DNA of 64,000 nt from Rhinopomastus cyanomelas (Eukaryota; Chordata; Aves; Bucerotiformes; Rhinopomastidae). The notes under the pieces are model-generated. The model worked only from the letters and a program-made list of their open reading frames with translations. It was not told the origin of the DNA and made no database searches. Location of the stretch: assembly GCA_013400115.1 (NCBI GenBank), contig VXBP01005615.1, forward strand, positions 124,001-188,000. Reading direction: 5' to 3'. Shown in pieces: positions 46,862-58,317 of this stretch; position 1 is the stretch's first letter, and every line of letters starts with the position of its first letter. Both the position numbers and the translations under genes were made by a program.

Positions 46862-49583
46862 AGGGGCAATTAATCCTGTCCCACTCAGCTCCCATGCAGT
46901 GATGTCATGGAGCTGGTCCTAATAGGCAACTGGGATGCAGCAGGTTTTATGTACTGGTACACTCAAAGCTACTGAAGTCAGTGTGAAGGTCGGGGTAACC
47001 AAAATTTTATCGAGAACTTTTTGTTTCTAAGGAGCACATCTATGTGATAAGTTTCACTAGCCCCTGTGAATTAACACTTCTTTGCAGTTGCCCTCTGTAA
47101 GCCACAGTATTTGCAGTACCTGCCTACTTAAAGGCCACAGAAAGACATTGTAAGTCTCTTCTTTATTTACTGTCTCCGAACTCCCGAAACTTTGCTGAAA
47201 AAGAAGTGTTAAGTCCTAAAATAGCAATCTTAATTGTTATTTCTTACACCGTTTGCTTCTTCTCAAAGGAACTGCTCTACCTCAGAACGGAATTGTTTTT
47301 AATGCCATGTCAAGGAATCGTATTTTGAAGTGTTTGTCAGCTTTTTGCACTGCGCTATTGAATCTTATTGAGCCGTCAGAACATGACTGATGCATTGAGG
47401 AGAAACACGATCTTGCTGTAAACCAGCATTTCTGAGTAACAGGTCTCAGAGCCCACGGAAGAGAGAAGAAAAACAATTGTTTGCAAACATTTTGATCTGA
47501 TGTTATGTCCTTTCTGCCTCCTCAGTGCACCCAATCTAAGAGACATTTCAGTGCTTTCCTGGTGGTGTAATCTGACCTAAAAAGCTGGACACGAAGCCAG
47601 TGGGGTTGGGAAGAATGAAGAAATTACTTTTAAGCAGCACTTTTGGTTTTCCGGCAATTTCAGCTGAGAGTCAACATCTTCTATAGGAAGCAGTGAGATT
47701 CACAGAAGAGTCATTCAATCAAAATCTAAAGTGTCCTTAATAGTTTTGACCGAAGGCTTTCAGTAAACTCTGACATTAAGTTAAATGATGCCAGGAAGGA
47801 TGAACTTGTGTCAAGGTGAAGCTCTTACCTTCAGACATCCAGAGGTACTTGCTGCTGCAAGGGACGCAGGATCCTTGAGCACAGACAGAATCACAGCTGA
47901 ACTTTAGTCTAAGTTAGGAGAACTCCTCTCAAGTTTAGTCCTGTTAGGAGGGAAATCTCTCGACAGCTACATAAAGATAGAACAAGGGGTCACACATAAA
48001 GTCTGTTATTCTTATCGATCAGATGACCGATCTTCCATTTGCTCATGCATTACCAACGGGAACGAACAACCAACATCTGGAACAGTTTTCAAACTATTTG
48101 ATGTAACCGTTTGCAAAAGAAAACTGGATAAATAAAATAATTATTCAATCAATTGAAATCGGAGTTTATTAGTAACAGCTGGCTCGTGTAGCTCTGGCTT
48201 AGCTGTAAGATTCCTGCCATCCCCGCTACCCAACAGTTTTCGATGGATGCTGTAAACACCAGATTTGTAAACAGCACTGCCCTGACTGGTTTGAAGAAGG
48301 ACGCAGGGTTTCTGCTAAAGGTTAGTCTACTCACTCACTTGTTTGACTTCTGTCCAGCTGTCCAAGAAATTTTATAGGGAGTAAGCAAGTTACAATTATG
48401 GCAGCACCTAGACCAAGTGTGGGGTCATGGCATGGTCCACTGGTTGAACAAGGGTGGTGGGCACTGCGGGATCCTTCTAAGCAGAACCTGTTGGTGGCTG
48501 GGCTGGGCTGGTGCGTGTTAAAGTCTCTGTGAGGATGCAGGAACCTAGAAGGTCCCCACACCCAGCCATTTAGATGTAGACACCACTGTTCCCTTAACTC
48601 AAGGGGCTGCTCTTAAACAGATTAATGAAAGACTTAAGTTGTTCAGATGTGATAGGGACAGAAGCAGGGTGAGAATCAGCAGGGAAGGAGTACACGTTAG
48701 GCAGGAAACAGTCTACAGTTTCAAAAGGGTTTTCACCATTCACAGCTCCTATGTCCTGCTCCTATTGAAAAATAATAATCCTGATTTACCTCATGTGAGG
48801 ATGCCTCAAATTATTGCTTGAGATTTCCTCACACAGACCTCCCAGAGGTACATGGAAATTATAGACAGTACCAGTTCCTTCCTCCAGCCAACCTATTCAT
48901 CACATACTCAGCCAAGCACACCAGGGTAATTTGGGGTCTTGGCTACACAACGGAAAATAAAGCTGGATGCTTCTTATGAATGAGCCAGTTTTTCCCCCAG
49001 CTGAGTGTGTGACTCTCTCAGAAAGCCCTGATCATGGTCAGTTACCTCTGCAAAGTACCTTGCATGCCTGAATGCCTACTGACCTTTCAAACGTTGGGCC
49101 AATACCTTGAAACCAGCTGGAAATTATTTGAAAATGGAGTACAGCATGGAGTTACTCCAAAGCCCGTGCCCAGTGAGATAGGAGTGCAGGAAAGAGGACC
49201 AGTTCTCCAAATCTCAATCACCAGACATGTTCTTCAAACATTATCACCATATATATTCTTTAAATGTTCTAACTTTTTAAAGTTACAAGCAAACAACTAA
49301 CTCATCAACTGACCATTGAAAAAAACACCAACATTCCACAGTCTACCACTTCTTACATGAAGTTAGTTACTCCATTATCAAAACAGAACACACAACGTTC
49401 AGCTTGGAAAAATCCATATCAATATGTGATAATCAGAGTATTTCCTTTCCTTAACATATTCTTTGTAGGTTTTATATTCTGTGATCAACCTGTATTTCTC
49501 AAAACTGTTGTAAATGTTTAACTAGCACAATTTACTGAATAAGCACTTCACTAACATTTGATCTACACTAAACGATCCACAAA
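46862..49583. other. Unique stretch
   Basis: No repeats were recognised with confidence. A 26-nt microexon-like segment lies on the minus strand at 47,829-47,854. The open frame at 48,331-48,561 (minus) ends at a weak donor. Confidence 0.45.
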
Positions 49584-49973
49584 ACTGAGGGAGCTGGGTC
49601 TCATTGCTTGGAGAAAAGGAGATTGAGGGGTGACCTCATTCATGTTAATGAGGGTGAAGGGTGGGAGTCAGGAGGATGGAGCCAGGCTCTTCTCAGTGTC
49701 ATCTAATGATAGGACAAGGGGCAATGAGTGTAAGCTGGAACATAAGAGGTTGCGTATAAATACCAGAAGGAACTTCTTCCCAGTGAGGGTGACAGGCCAC
49801 TGGAATGGGCTGCACAGGGGAGTTGAGGAGTCTCCTTCTCTGGAGACATTTAAAACCTGCCTGGATATGTTTCTGTGCAACTTGGTCTAGATGGCCCTGC
49901 TGTGGCAGGGGGATTGGACTAGATGATCTTCCGAGGTCCCTTCCAATCCCTAATGATTCTATGATTCTGTGTG
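49584..49973 (+). mobile_element. CR1 LINE 3' fragment, nearly intact terminus
   Basis: A plus-strand copy that starts at the CTGAGGGAGCTGGGTCTC position and ends with ATGATTCTATGATTCTGTG. It has an open ORF2 tail at 49,630-49,890 (QEDGARLFSVSSNDRTRGNE, RINTRRNFFPVRVTGHWNGL). The usual TATAAATATGTGAAGGG block is altered to AATGAGGGTGAAGGG. The antisense strand is also open through 92 codons. Confidence 0.94.
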
Positions 49974-52900
49974 ACACTTACAGCAGTTCTGTGGTATTAA
50001 GATCTGTACAAATGTGTTGGCTCTGGCACTAGGTAAGCCTCTCTTTTGTTGTGTTCACTATGGGTTTTCTCATATAAACCAAAGGCAGCTGAAATATGAG
50101 CTATGTGGGTTCTGACGCCTGTAGGGTGCTATACGAAATCACCATTAACAGCTATCCTAGTAGATGTGTTGCCAGGCAGAAGAAAACTGCCTGTTGCTAA
50201 AAGGTAGGTCTGCCTCTGTGATCTGTCAGACCACATAGGCAAGTGTTTCTGTTTATGCACTGAAAACAACAAAACATGGACTCAAATGAAGCTTGTGGCA
50301 GTGCTATGACCCTACGTGAACAAATCTGAATGTGGACTTCAGGTAAGTGCCATCAGCGTCGAGGACAGTGTATGGAGATTACCTTCACACACACAGGTTT
50401 GGTTCTCATATTACTGCTGTGTGCAGGAAAGGCAGGAGGCACAATGAGCAGCTGTGCTAAGCAAAGTGGATGAATAGAAAAAGCATGTGTCACTAAGCAA
50501 TATATTAAATCGGTGCTGCCATTCTTTAGGGTAATTCTGAGCTGAGCTCTGAATTCCAAGTGGACTTTTACAGGAGCTAACACAGCCCTTTAACCTGCCT
50601 AGTCTGCAGCTGGTCACTGTGAACACATTCCTCCTTATCCACTAAGGTAAATACATTTCCCAGATCATCTCGTGGCTTTATCAGCGTTGCGATTGGTTCC
50701 AGCCACTTTGTGGCCATCTCTCACGGACTTCCCTTTGCTTCTGAAGTAGACATATAACACACACTGATGATGTGTGTTTGAAGCCTGCAACTTTCTTGTG
50801 ACTTTTGGCAAGAGTGCTAGTGTTCAGACGTTATAAATCTGTGTGCTAGGTCTTACAGAACAGAGCGTTCAAAAGTGATCGCAGAAACATGGGCCAATCT
50901 CAGCTGTGGTTTTGATTAAAAGTTTGATAGAAACCTCAGAGAAACGGCAGCACACTTCCACAGATAAGCTCTGCAACATTTATATTCTGCTTCAGCACCC
51001 TGTGTCGATTCAGAGTGCTTTTGCTTTTCCTGGCCACAGTTGAAGTGCTCAATAAAGTCTCATTCTCTTATTAAGTGCTGGCTATTTTTTCCCCTAGATT
51101 AATGGGTTTTGGTTGTCCACAGAGATGAAGGCTTTTGAAGAGGATGAAATATACTGAACTGAGACACATCACAGATACTGGGCGCTTGCCCTTTTATGGT
51201 ATAAAGAATGCCAAAAAAAGAAAGAGCTTTCCAGACCAGTGGCCTAAGACTATTTCGTTCTTTGTGCAATTTCTTACGAGCATCAGGAAATAGCAGAGCA
51301 TTTTTCATAATGAAGATAGTTAAACGTGTCTTTCATAAAAGCCCACGAAGTAGAGCTGACACTGTAACCTGACCCAGTAATGGAAATGAAAGGCTAGCTT
51401 GGAGTGTTCTGCGATGACAAAGACCTGAACAAATTCAATTTTCCTTACCCTATCATTTAGCAATTTCTGTGATTTCTAAAAGAATAAATAATTTTATGTG
51501 CTCTTTCCGTGCTGTTGAACTGATCACGTACTATTAACAAACTTTGGCTCAGAAGGACAAGACCTCACTATTCGTCTGCATCGTCACTGTGGCAGTACTT
51601 TGAATATTAAACAGCTCGAGAGTAGACTAGTGAAACATCCAAAGCCTACTGGCTAGTAGCAGCAGCTGAAAGTGTAAGAAATGGTAGAAGAGCAACATCG
51701 TGCCTGAGGCTTCACGTTATGTCTTGCACATCGATTTACCTGAAATCATGATAGAGTCAATAACTCTGCTGCACGTTCCAGCCAGACATTGGCCATGATG
51801 CTTCTCTTTCTTTATTTAACAAGAGGAATCTCACATAAACATAAACCAGACATCACTGGCAGATCTGCAAATATGACCCCATGTTTGGAGAAACTCTACG
51901 GAGAAAAACATTTTGGCAATATTGTTTGATCTGCACTTCAAGTGTGGGCTTGAGGATACACAGTCGGTGTAAACACAACTACGAAGCAGGCATGTTCTCA
52001 GAAACAAACCTGTAGGTCACGTCCCAGTCCCTCTCTCAATATTCTGGTCAAATGTTGGACATTTCCAGAAGACAGAGTACAAGCACTGCAAACATCTCCC
52101 AGAAGGCTAAAAGAAGGATAAATATTTCGGGTACACATGCCTACAAAATGAATGCAAGAGCAAGAGCTGATCTAAAAAAAAAAAGGAGGCTCGTTCTGGA
52201 GGTTTCTGGAAGCTCTGCCCTGAGCAGCAAGTCTGGGCAATGGGAAATAATTTGGCCAAAATTCCCCATGGACTAATATGTGATATTTCTATCTGAGCTA
52301 CACAAGTCTCGTTCTGATCCCCTACTCAAATTTCGTGCTGTTTGTCTGCATCGTATCGTCACATTTTGGTCTGTAACAAACACACTTCTCAGTCAGAGTA
52401 AACTTACTTCAGACACATTTGCGGGGCCCCAGACCGGCCAAAGTATTGCTCTACAGCCACAGCAAGCGGGGCTGTACCTGTGTTTGCTTCTGTGGAAAGG
52501 TTTAACAAGGTGGATTTGAAATATTATTGGAGAATGTGGGCTGTAATGATTTTTTACCTGGTGGGGAGTCGTTCATCTGAATGTTGTTCTATCATTTCAA
52601 ACGTTCCTTGTGGGAAGGGAATGTCACAGCTCTCCAAGAGCTACATTATGTCAGCTGCCACACTCTCCAAACAGATTACACACACCTTAGGCAAATAAAC
52701 TGCGGTCAGCTAATTGCCCTGAACAGAAATGCACACGGAGAAGAAAATTAATTTCAAAATGATTAATTATATTACATCTAGCTTTGCTTCAGCAACATAC
52801 TTCTAACACCCCCACGTGTAGCTGCAGCTTGATAAAAGATTGCCTCCATTAGTTTGCTTCACAAGTTCGGGCTGTTGTACAGGACGATGCGGTGTTGTGA

Positions 52901-54075
52901 GTTCAGCACTAACCACATTGTAAACTATGACCTAACTTGGCAGGGAGGGTATGTATATTGTAAGTAGATATTATGACAGGTGTATAGGCTAGTGCCAACA
53001 ATTAGCTTTTCAAAAAATATATGGCCATAAATAAGCTGGAAAAATTGTAAATGGCTTATTAAAGCATGAGGGAAAATGTTTTATTCAGGGGGTCATTTCT
53101 CATTACCCACATCATCAGGTAGTAAGTTAGAAGTAAAATGCTAAGTCAGGCCAATCCATTTGACTCCTTTTTTCCAGCTCTGTAAGGCATGGTAATGGAT
53201 CCCCACGGGAGAAAAAAACCCAACATGTAGGAGCACTCTCACTAATTTTTGCCAAATAAAGAGATTCAATAAAAAGCACCACATCTCTGCCTTGTGCATC
53301 TTTTCCTTTTATGAAAAATCTTAAATTCTCAGAACTCTGTTTTGACAGCACAAAGGTCAAAGCAAATACCCCACTAAACTCACTACAAAAATTACAGACA
53401 TCCAAGTTCAGGAGGACCAGGATGCTCAAAGGAAGAGACGAAGAGATTAACTAGCAGAGTTAATGATTTTTAATACGTCATTCCCAAAGCTAACGTACAG
53501 CACTAAACACAGCAAACAACTTAACTGATGTTGATACAGCCTGCGAATGGTTCCCATATGTGGTTCCTGACTGTGTGCATACAGGGCACTCTACTTATTC
53601 CAGTGGTAAATAAAATCTTAATTCAGCAACCCAGTGGTTTACCGATAGGGCATGTGTGGATATCCAGCTTTTAAGAAAAACATTCTTAGTGGTATTCATA
53701 GCCACATTACATAGCCCCGCAGACAGAAAGTCCCTTGTGAATTTCCATTGGAATTCCAGCCTAATATGGAACTCATGGGGTATAATAAGGATTTGATTTT
53801 GTGACGTCTAAGGCGGAGCACTGGTTACGAACTGCGAGAAGTTTCACCAGTAAGTACAGAACTTACCTCTTCAGCGTGTTACACGGAATCACAGGACATA
53901 CATTCTCCAGGACATTCACAGTGCACACAGGTTGGGCACCCCAGAAACTTAGCATCATGTGTTAAAGCTAATTGTAGCAAGAAAAAAGTCAACATAGCGC
54001 CCTAAAATCTTATTTGATCCCAGTTATACTCACCAGTGTGTCCATTCCTACTTGTACCTCAAGTCATGGAAGCAT
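49974..54075. other. Unique stretch with splice-like motifs
   Basis: Holds a consensus donor TTCAG|GTAAGTGCC at 50,342/50,343, whose upstream segment (from an acceptor at 50,229) is closed in all three frames, so at most it is a noncoding exon. It also holds a minus-strand exon-like segment at 53,867-53,967. No repeats were recognised. Confidence 0.45.
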
Positions 54076-54281
54076 CATGAGAAGAAACTTCTTCCCAGTG
54101 AGGGTGACAGAGCACTGGCGCAGACTGCCCAGGGTAGTTGTGGAGTCTCCTTCTCTGGAGACCTTTAAGACCTGCCTGGATGTGTTCCTGTCTGACCTGG
54201 TCTATGTGATCCTGCTGTGTCAGGGGGACTGGACTAGATGATCTTTCGAGGTCCCTTCCAATCCCTAATGATTCTATGATT
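54076..54281 (+). mobile_element. CR1 LINE 3' fragment
   Basis: A plus-strand 3' end of about 205 bp (from ATGAGAAGAAACTTCTTCCC to ATGATTCTATGATTA). It carries the ORF2 end RRNFFPVRVTEHWRRLPRVV, then SPSLETFKTCLDVFL. Confidence 0.94.
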
Positions 54282-54446
54282 ACGCAGGAGAATGAAGCAC
54301 TGGAATAATGACGAGGTACTGGAGGAGTTCTCAGTTCTAGGAGTTTGATAGCACGTTTTATATACCGAGTGGGTTCCAACTAACCTGTCTCACAATGCTC
54401 AGATCTGCCAGTTGCATCACATAGCACAACACTCCTTTCTGGAAGT

Positions 54447-54486
54447 GGAAGGGGAAGGGAAAAGAAAAGAGGAAGGGGAAGGAAGG
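54447..54486. repeat. Purine-only GGGAA/GAAA tract, 40 nt
   Basis: Forty uninterrupted purines in GGAAGGGGAAGGGAAAAG-type units. A homopurine/homopyrimidine run of this length can adopt triplex structure and is prone to slippage. Confidence 0.9.
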
Positions 54487-55105
54487 CTTGAAATGGCTGA
54501 GAGAAAGATGCTACTTTGATTTGTGCCAACATGCTGTGCCTGTCCCACAGCCCTTTCTCACCTACCTACTTACACATATCACTACACTGTAGTGGTATTT
54601 ACATCTTCTAGAGTTTATCCACCTAATGTTTTTTAAGTACAAAGCAGACTAATTTAATGAATGATTATGACCTGCTGCCTAACAGGCCACACAAAGTCCT
54701 GCATCTAGTCATGTGTGCCCATCTCTGCCTGCTTTGCCCCACTAGAGCTGGCCTCCATTCTCCAGCTGTAGGCACATTGTGTGACTCCAGTGTTACCCAG
54801 GAGTTGTTTAAGGGTTAAAGTACAACTTTCTCCTCTCAATAAAAACAAGGAAATCTCTAAGCAACTGACAAAAATCTTCTCAGGAATTATTATGTTCAGC
54901 AGCAACAGCTGAAAGCATTTAGTTTATGAGCCAGTATTCATCTTCAAAGACTTCATTCTGCCCAGAAAAGAAAGAACAAGAGATCAATTAAGATCTCATC
55001 CAGCTTGCTGGTAACAGTGGGAAACATACCTCACACAAGTCACATAATCCTGGAATACGTCCTAAGCAAACCAAAGTGTGATTTTCACTTTCTTACCTTT
55101 CACAG

Positions 55106-55228
55106 GCTGCACAGATGCTGCTTCAGACTGACGTGGCCAGTTTGGGGAAACGTGGACAAAGAGAACTTTTGGGAGCTCCGTTCAGGAAAAAGAAATCGCG
55201 CGCAACGTACCAGTTTGCCGCCAGTTGA
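55106..55228 (+). CDS. Possible terminal coding exon, unknown product
   Basis: A strong acceptor (CACTTTCTTACCTTTCACAG) is followed by a GC- and CpG-richer segment. Frame 0 gives 40 codons (AAQMLLQTDVASLG, then KRGQRELLGAPF, then the basic cluster RKKKSR, ending TYQFAAS) and a TGA at 55,226. An ATTAAA signal lies about 150 bases downstream (55,379). The composition reads like the basic C-terminus of a soluble or nuclear protein, but I recognise no family. A second frame is also open, to 55,274 (ending DDQPLYLV), so frame assignment is uncertain. No linked upstream exon was identified. Confidence 0.25.
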   Translation, partial: AAQMLLQTDVASLGKRGQRELLGAPFRKKKSRATYQFAAS

Positions 55229-56520
55229 CACCGTTATCGGGGTGGCAGATGACCAGCCTTTGTATTTAGTGTGATGCCATTCCCATGTAGAATCTGTAGC
55301 GTGTGGAGCGGGAGAGCTGCATGTGGTACATTTCCCTATTTAATCCTCAAAGCGGCTCCATCAAACTGTCATTTTTATATTAAAAATGGAACTAATTATA
55401 AGATTATGAGATTTCATGGCAAGGGTTATAAAACTACTGTTTATTCATCTGAAAATGCTTAATGAGGTTTATTTATAATAGGTTTTCATACTTTGTTTAG
55501 AGTATTCCATGATGCTCTATGAAGAAATGCAGCTTCCTGAGACACAGTCCTAAACACAAGTCTGGGAGCCGTGCTTGAACTTTCCTGAAGGCGGAAGATT
55601 CTCAGATCTCAAGCCAGCTTGGCTCCCTGCAAAGGTGCAGATGAAGGCTCTTACAGTGGAGAGAATTCCCTCTGACTTCTAAAAGGAGAGTTAGTATAAG
55701 CTCCTCACTAACTGTAGCGGTAGCCAGGAGCTGGGTTTCAGCAGGAACAGCCTTTCACCCCACTGGTTTGCTGCATCCCGTTCAGAACATTTGCAAAGGT
55801 GGGTCATAATTTTAGGGGGTCCATTTTACGGCCACTGTAAATTCTCTGTTCCGTGGTCTTAGAGTCCAAAAGGACTGATGTAAGACAACGTATAGCTTGT
55901 AACAGTGGTCCTTATAAATCTGAGCTGCAGACAAAAGAGCAAATAAAGTGAGAGTGAACGGACTTTAAGACCAGGAGAATAAAAGAAAGTTTATTTAGAG
56001 GAGACTCACTACCAGGCTGGTTTGACTTGAATGACTCTTGTAATGGTAAAGAGGCTGTGCTATGCCAGGTGAATACAGAGCAACATTCCTGGAGGGAGGG
56101 AGAATGCTTTGCTAGGCTTTCTTGTGACTCTAAACATACCATTCACGTGGAGCAAGACCTACAGCCCTGAATCACAAGTCCAAAGATGCCTACAAGGAGT
56201 GAAAGTCAGCAGCCCAGCAGAGCAGAATCCACGAATGTGCGTATCTGCTAAGTTTTGCTTGTTGCAGATGGGTTTATTCTTTTAAAGTTGTGAAAAAGTG
56301 AACCTTTGCTCTACCTGATTCACTGCAAGGACATTCATGTGGTTTTGCTTGAACAATGCTAGGTAAAAAAGACAAAAGTGGCTGGATAAAACTCTTTCAC
56401 TCCTAGTTCTCCCTAGTTCTATCAGCTCAAAATGCAGCCCCAGCTACCACAGTAGTCTCAGTTTAATCCAGCCTTTGATTTCACTTTCATTCAGGCACAA
56501 TATAATTAATAAACAACATA

Positions 56521-56549
56521 ACTATCCATTACTATACTATCCATTACTA
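56521..56549. repeat. Short tandem duplication, 15-bp period
   Basis: ACTATCCATTACTAT occurs twice in a row, in AT-rich DNA just before the tandem repeat at 56.64 kb. Confidence 0.85.
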
Positions 56550-56642
56550 ATATAACTATATCCAATATCATTTTCAGTTGTGTTCTTGCACAGAAGATAA
56601 CTTGTTCAGGAAAGGGGTAACTAGAGATCTGTGCTCAAAAGC

Positions 56643-56717
56643 ATATATATAGATATTTTGATATATAGATATATAAGATATATAGATATATAGGATATAT
56701 AGAGTATATAGAATATT
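56643..56717. repeat. AT-rich tandem repeat (GATATATA-like units)
   Basis: Imperfect 8-12 bp units of the type AGATATATAGATATATA spread over about 75 bp. This is a typical fast-evolving minisatellite that can form hairpins. Confidence 0.92.
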
Positions 56718-58107
56718 TTTGGCAGATCCCACACTGCAAGCCAGACCCTTTGCGACACCTCAGTTCAGACTGACTGGAAAGCAGCGCCTCACAATACTCT
56801 CTTATGGAATAAACTCATGAGCTCGTTTTAAAATAAAAGAAGATGGAGCTGTGCGAAGGATCGGTTTGAATCAGTTAACAGGAGGTTAACTCCAGAACGA
56901 ATGATTTTGCAAGTGCACTTGAAGTTTGGTCTTAGAAATCTGGAAAGCGGTTGACTGTTTCCAGCTGGAATTAGGAAACAGGGTCATTCTCAAATGAAGC
57001 TTTTGCCATGAAACTTTTGAAAGAAATCACACTCATCATTCTCCCTTCAGAAATTCTTCTGTTAGAGACCACCGCTGCATCTTACTCCTGCGTGTCAGCG
57101 CAAACAAAACAATGCTTCTGCTTGCCACAAAGATGTTTACACAAAGCCTGAAGGTTTCAGGGAATTACGGATGTGGAAGTCCCACTCAGAGCAGGTGTGT
57201 TACAGCCAAGGCTTTTCTTCATGGAAGCATGATTCATCTCATGTAAGACACAGAAAGGAAGACAGAAACCACAGGCGCGGGTGTGCTCCGTCTCAGTGTC
57301 CTGTGTATAATCACTACAGGAAGAATGGCCGTGGAGTTTACAAAATCTGCGTCTTTTTTACCCGTTCTAAACTTCCTGAGTGTAACCTCATTAAAAGTGA
57401 ACTTCTCCCAAGGAATGCTTTCCTCTGACCCTACACAACCCTTTTCTTCCCCAAAAAGGAGGTTGATGACAAACCCTACTTGCACAAAGAGCTTCAGAAG
57501 GCACCTGGCTTCTCAGCATGTGGGATGGGTTGATGCTTTTGGCAGGTTACATCTCGTTCTCACAGCCAATTGTAGATAAGGGCAACAGCACCTTGAAGTG
57601 GACCAGCTGTTGATATAAGTGGCAGCTATTTGTACGGCATTTCGCTGGTACGTGGTGGGGACAGACTCAGATTACTGACTTGAGCCTTTTGGTATGTAGG
57701 TAATGAGAAACGGTGGTTGGATAATGTGGTGGGGTAGCGCCAAGAACAAGCGGTCTAAAACGTCAGTAGCCTTTCGCTGAATTAAAACATGCCATGCAGG
57801 TACCACGCACAGTGCCGCTTCAGCACTACCGCGTTACATGTTCTCTGAGAGGTTTTCATCTCAAAAGTTCTAGAAAACCAAAATGTAAGTGAGATACGGA
57901 TTGTTCTTACCTCTGTGGTGAAACCGAGCAGCTGTTTAACATCACATGCAACAGCAGAGTTTAGGACAGCAGTTGTTAATGTGGGGAAAACATACCCAGA
58001 TGTTGACTCCTTGTCATTTTAGGACCACATCTTGCTTAGATATTCATGCTCAGAAAAAGGAACCCTTTCATGCCTTTGAAAAGTCTCTTTCCCCCTCAGA
58101 TTCAAAT

Positions 58108-58317
58108 ATCATAGAATCAATCACAGAATCATAGAATCACTACGGATCGGAAGGGACCTCGAAAGATCATCTAGTCCAATCCGCCTGCATCAGCAGGATC
58201 ACCTAAACCAAGTCACACAGGAACCCGTCCAGTTGGGTCTTGAATATCTCCAGTGAGGGAGACTCCACAACCCCCCTGGGCAGCCTGTTCCAGTGCTCCG
58301 TCACTCTCACCGAGAGG
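58108..58317 (-). mobile_element. CR1 LINE 3' fragment with doubled tail
   Basis: A minus-strand 3' end of about 210 bp. At the left the terminal units are duplicated (ATCATAGAATCAATCACAGA, then ATCATAGAATCAC). It is truncated in the TCACCCTCACTGGGAAG region. Confidence 0.93.

Larger units (their letters stand above)
54487..58107. other. Unique stretch with AT-rich tandem repeat
   Basis: Contains the exon-like segment at 55,106-55,228, a 15-bp-period duplication at 56,521-56,549 and the AT-rich tandem repeat at 56,643-56,717. Otherwise nothing was recognised. Confidence 0.45.

Noticed and set aside
47930..48110. Possible decayed CR1 (GATAGAACAAGGGGTCACA)
   Set aside because: Only one short block resembles CR1; the flanks cannot be followed, so I did not annotate it.
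50230..50342. Segment before a perfect donor (CAG|GTAAGT)
   Set aside because: All three frames contain stops, so it is not a coding exon. A noncoding RNA exon remains possible.
53127..53429. 100-codon minus-strand open frame that reads fairly protein-like
   Set aside because: AT-rich codons, no clear acceptor or donor and no recognised family.
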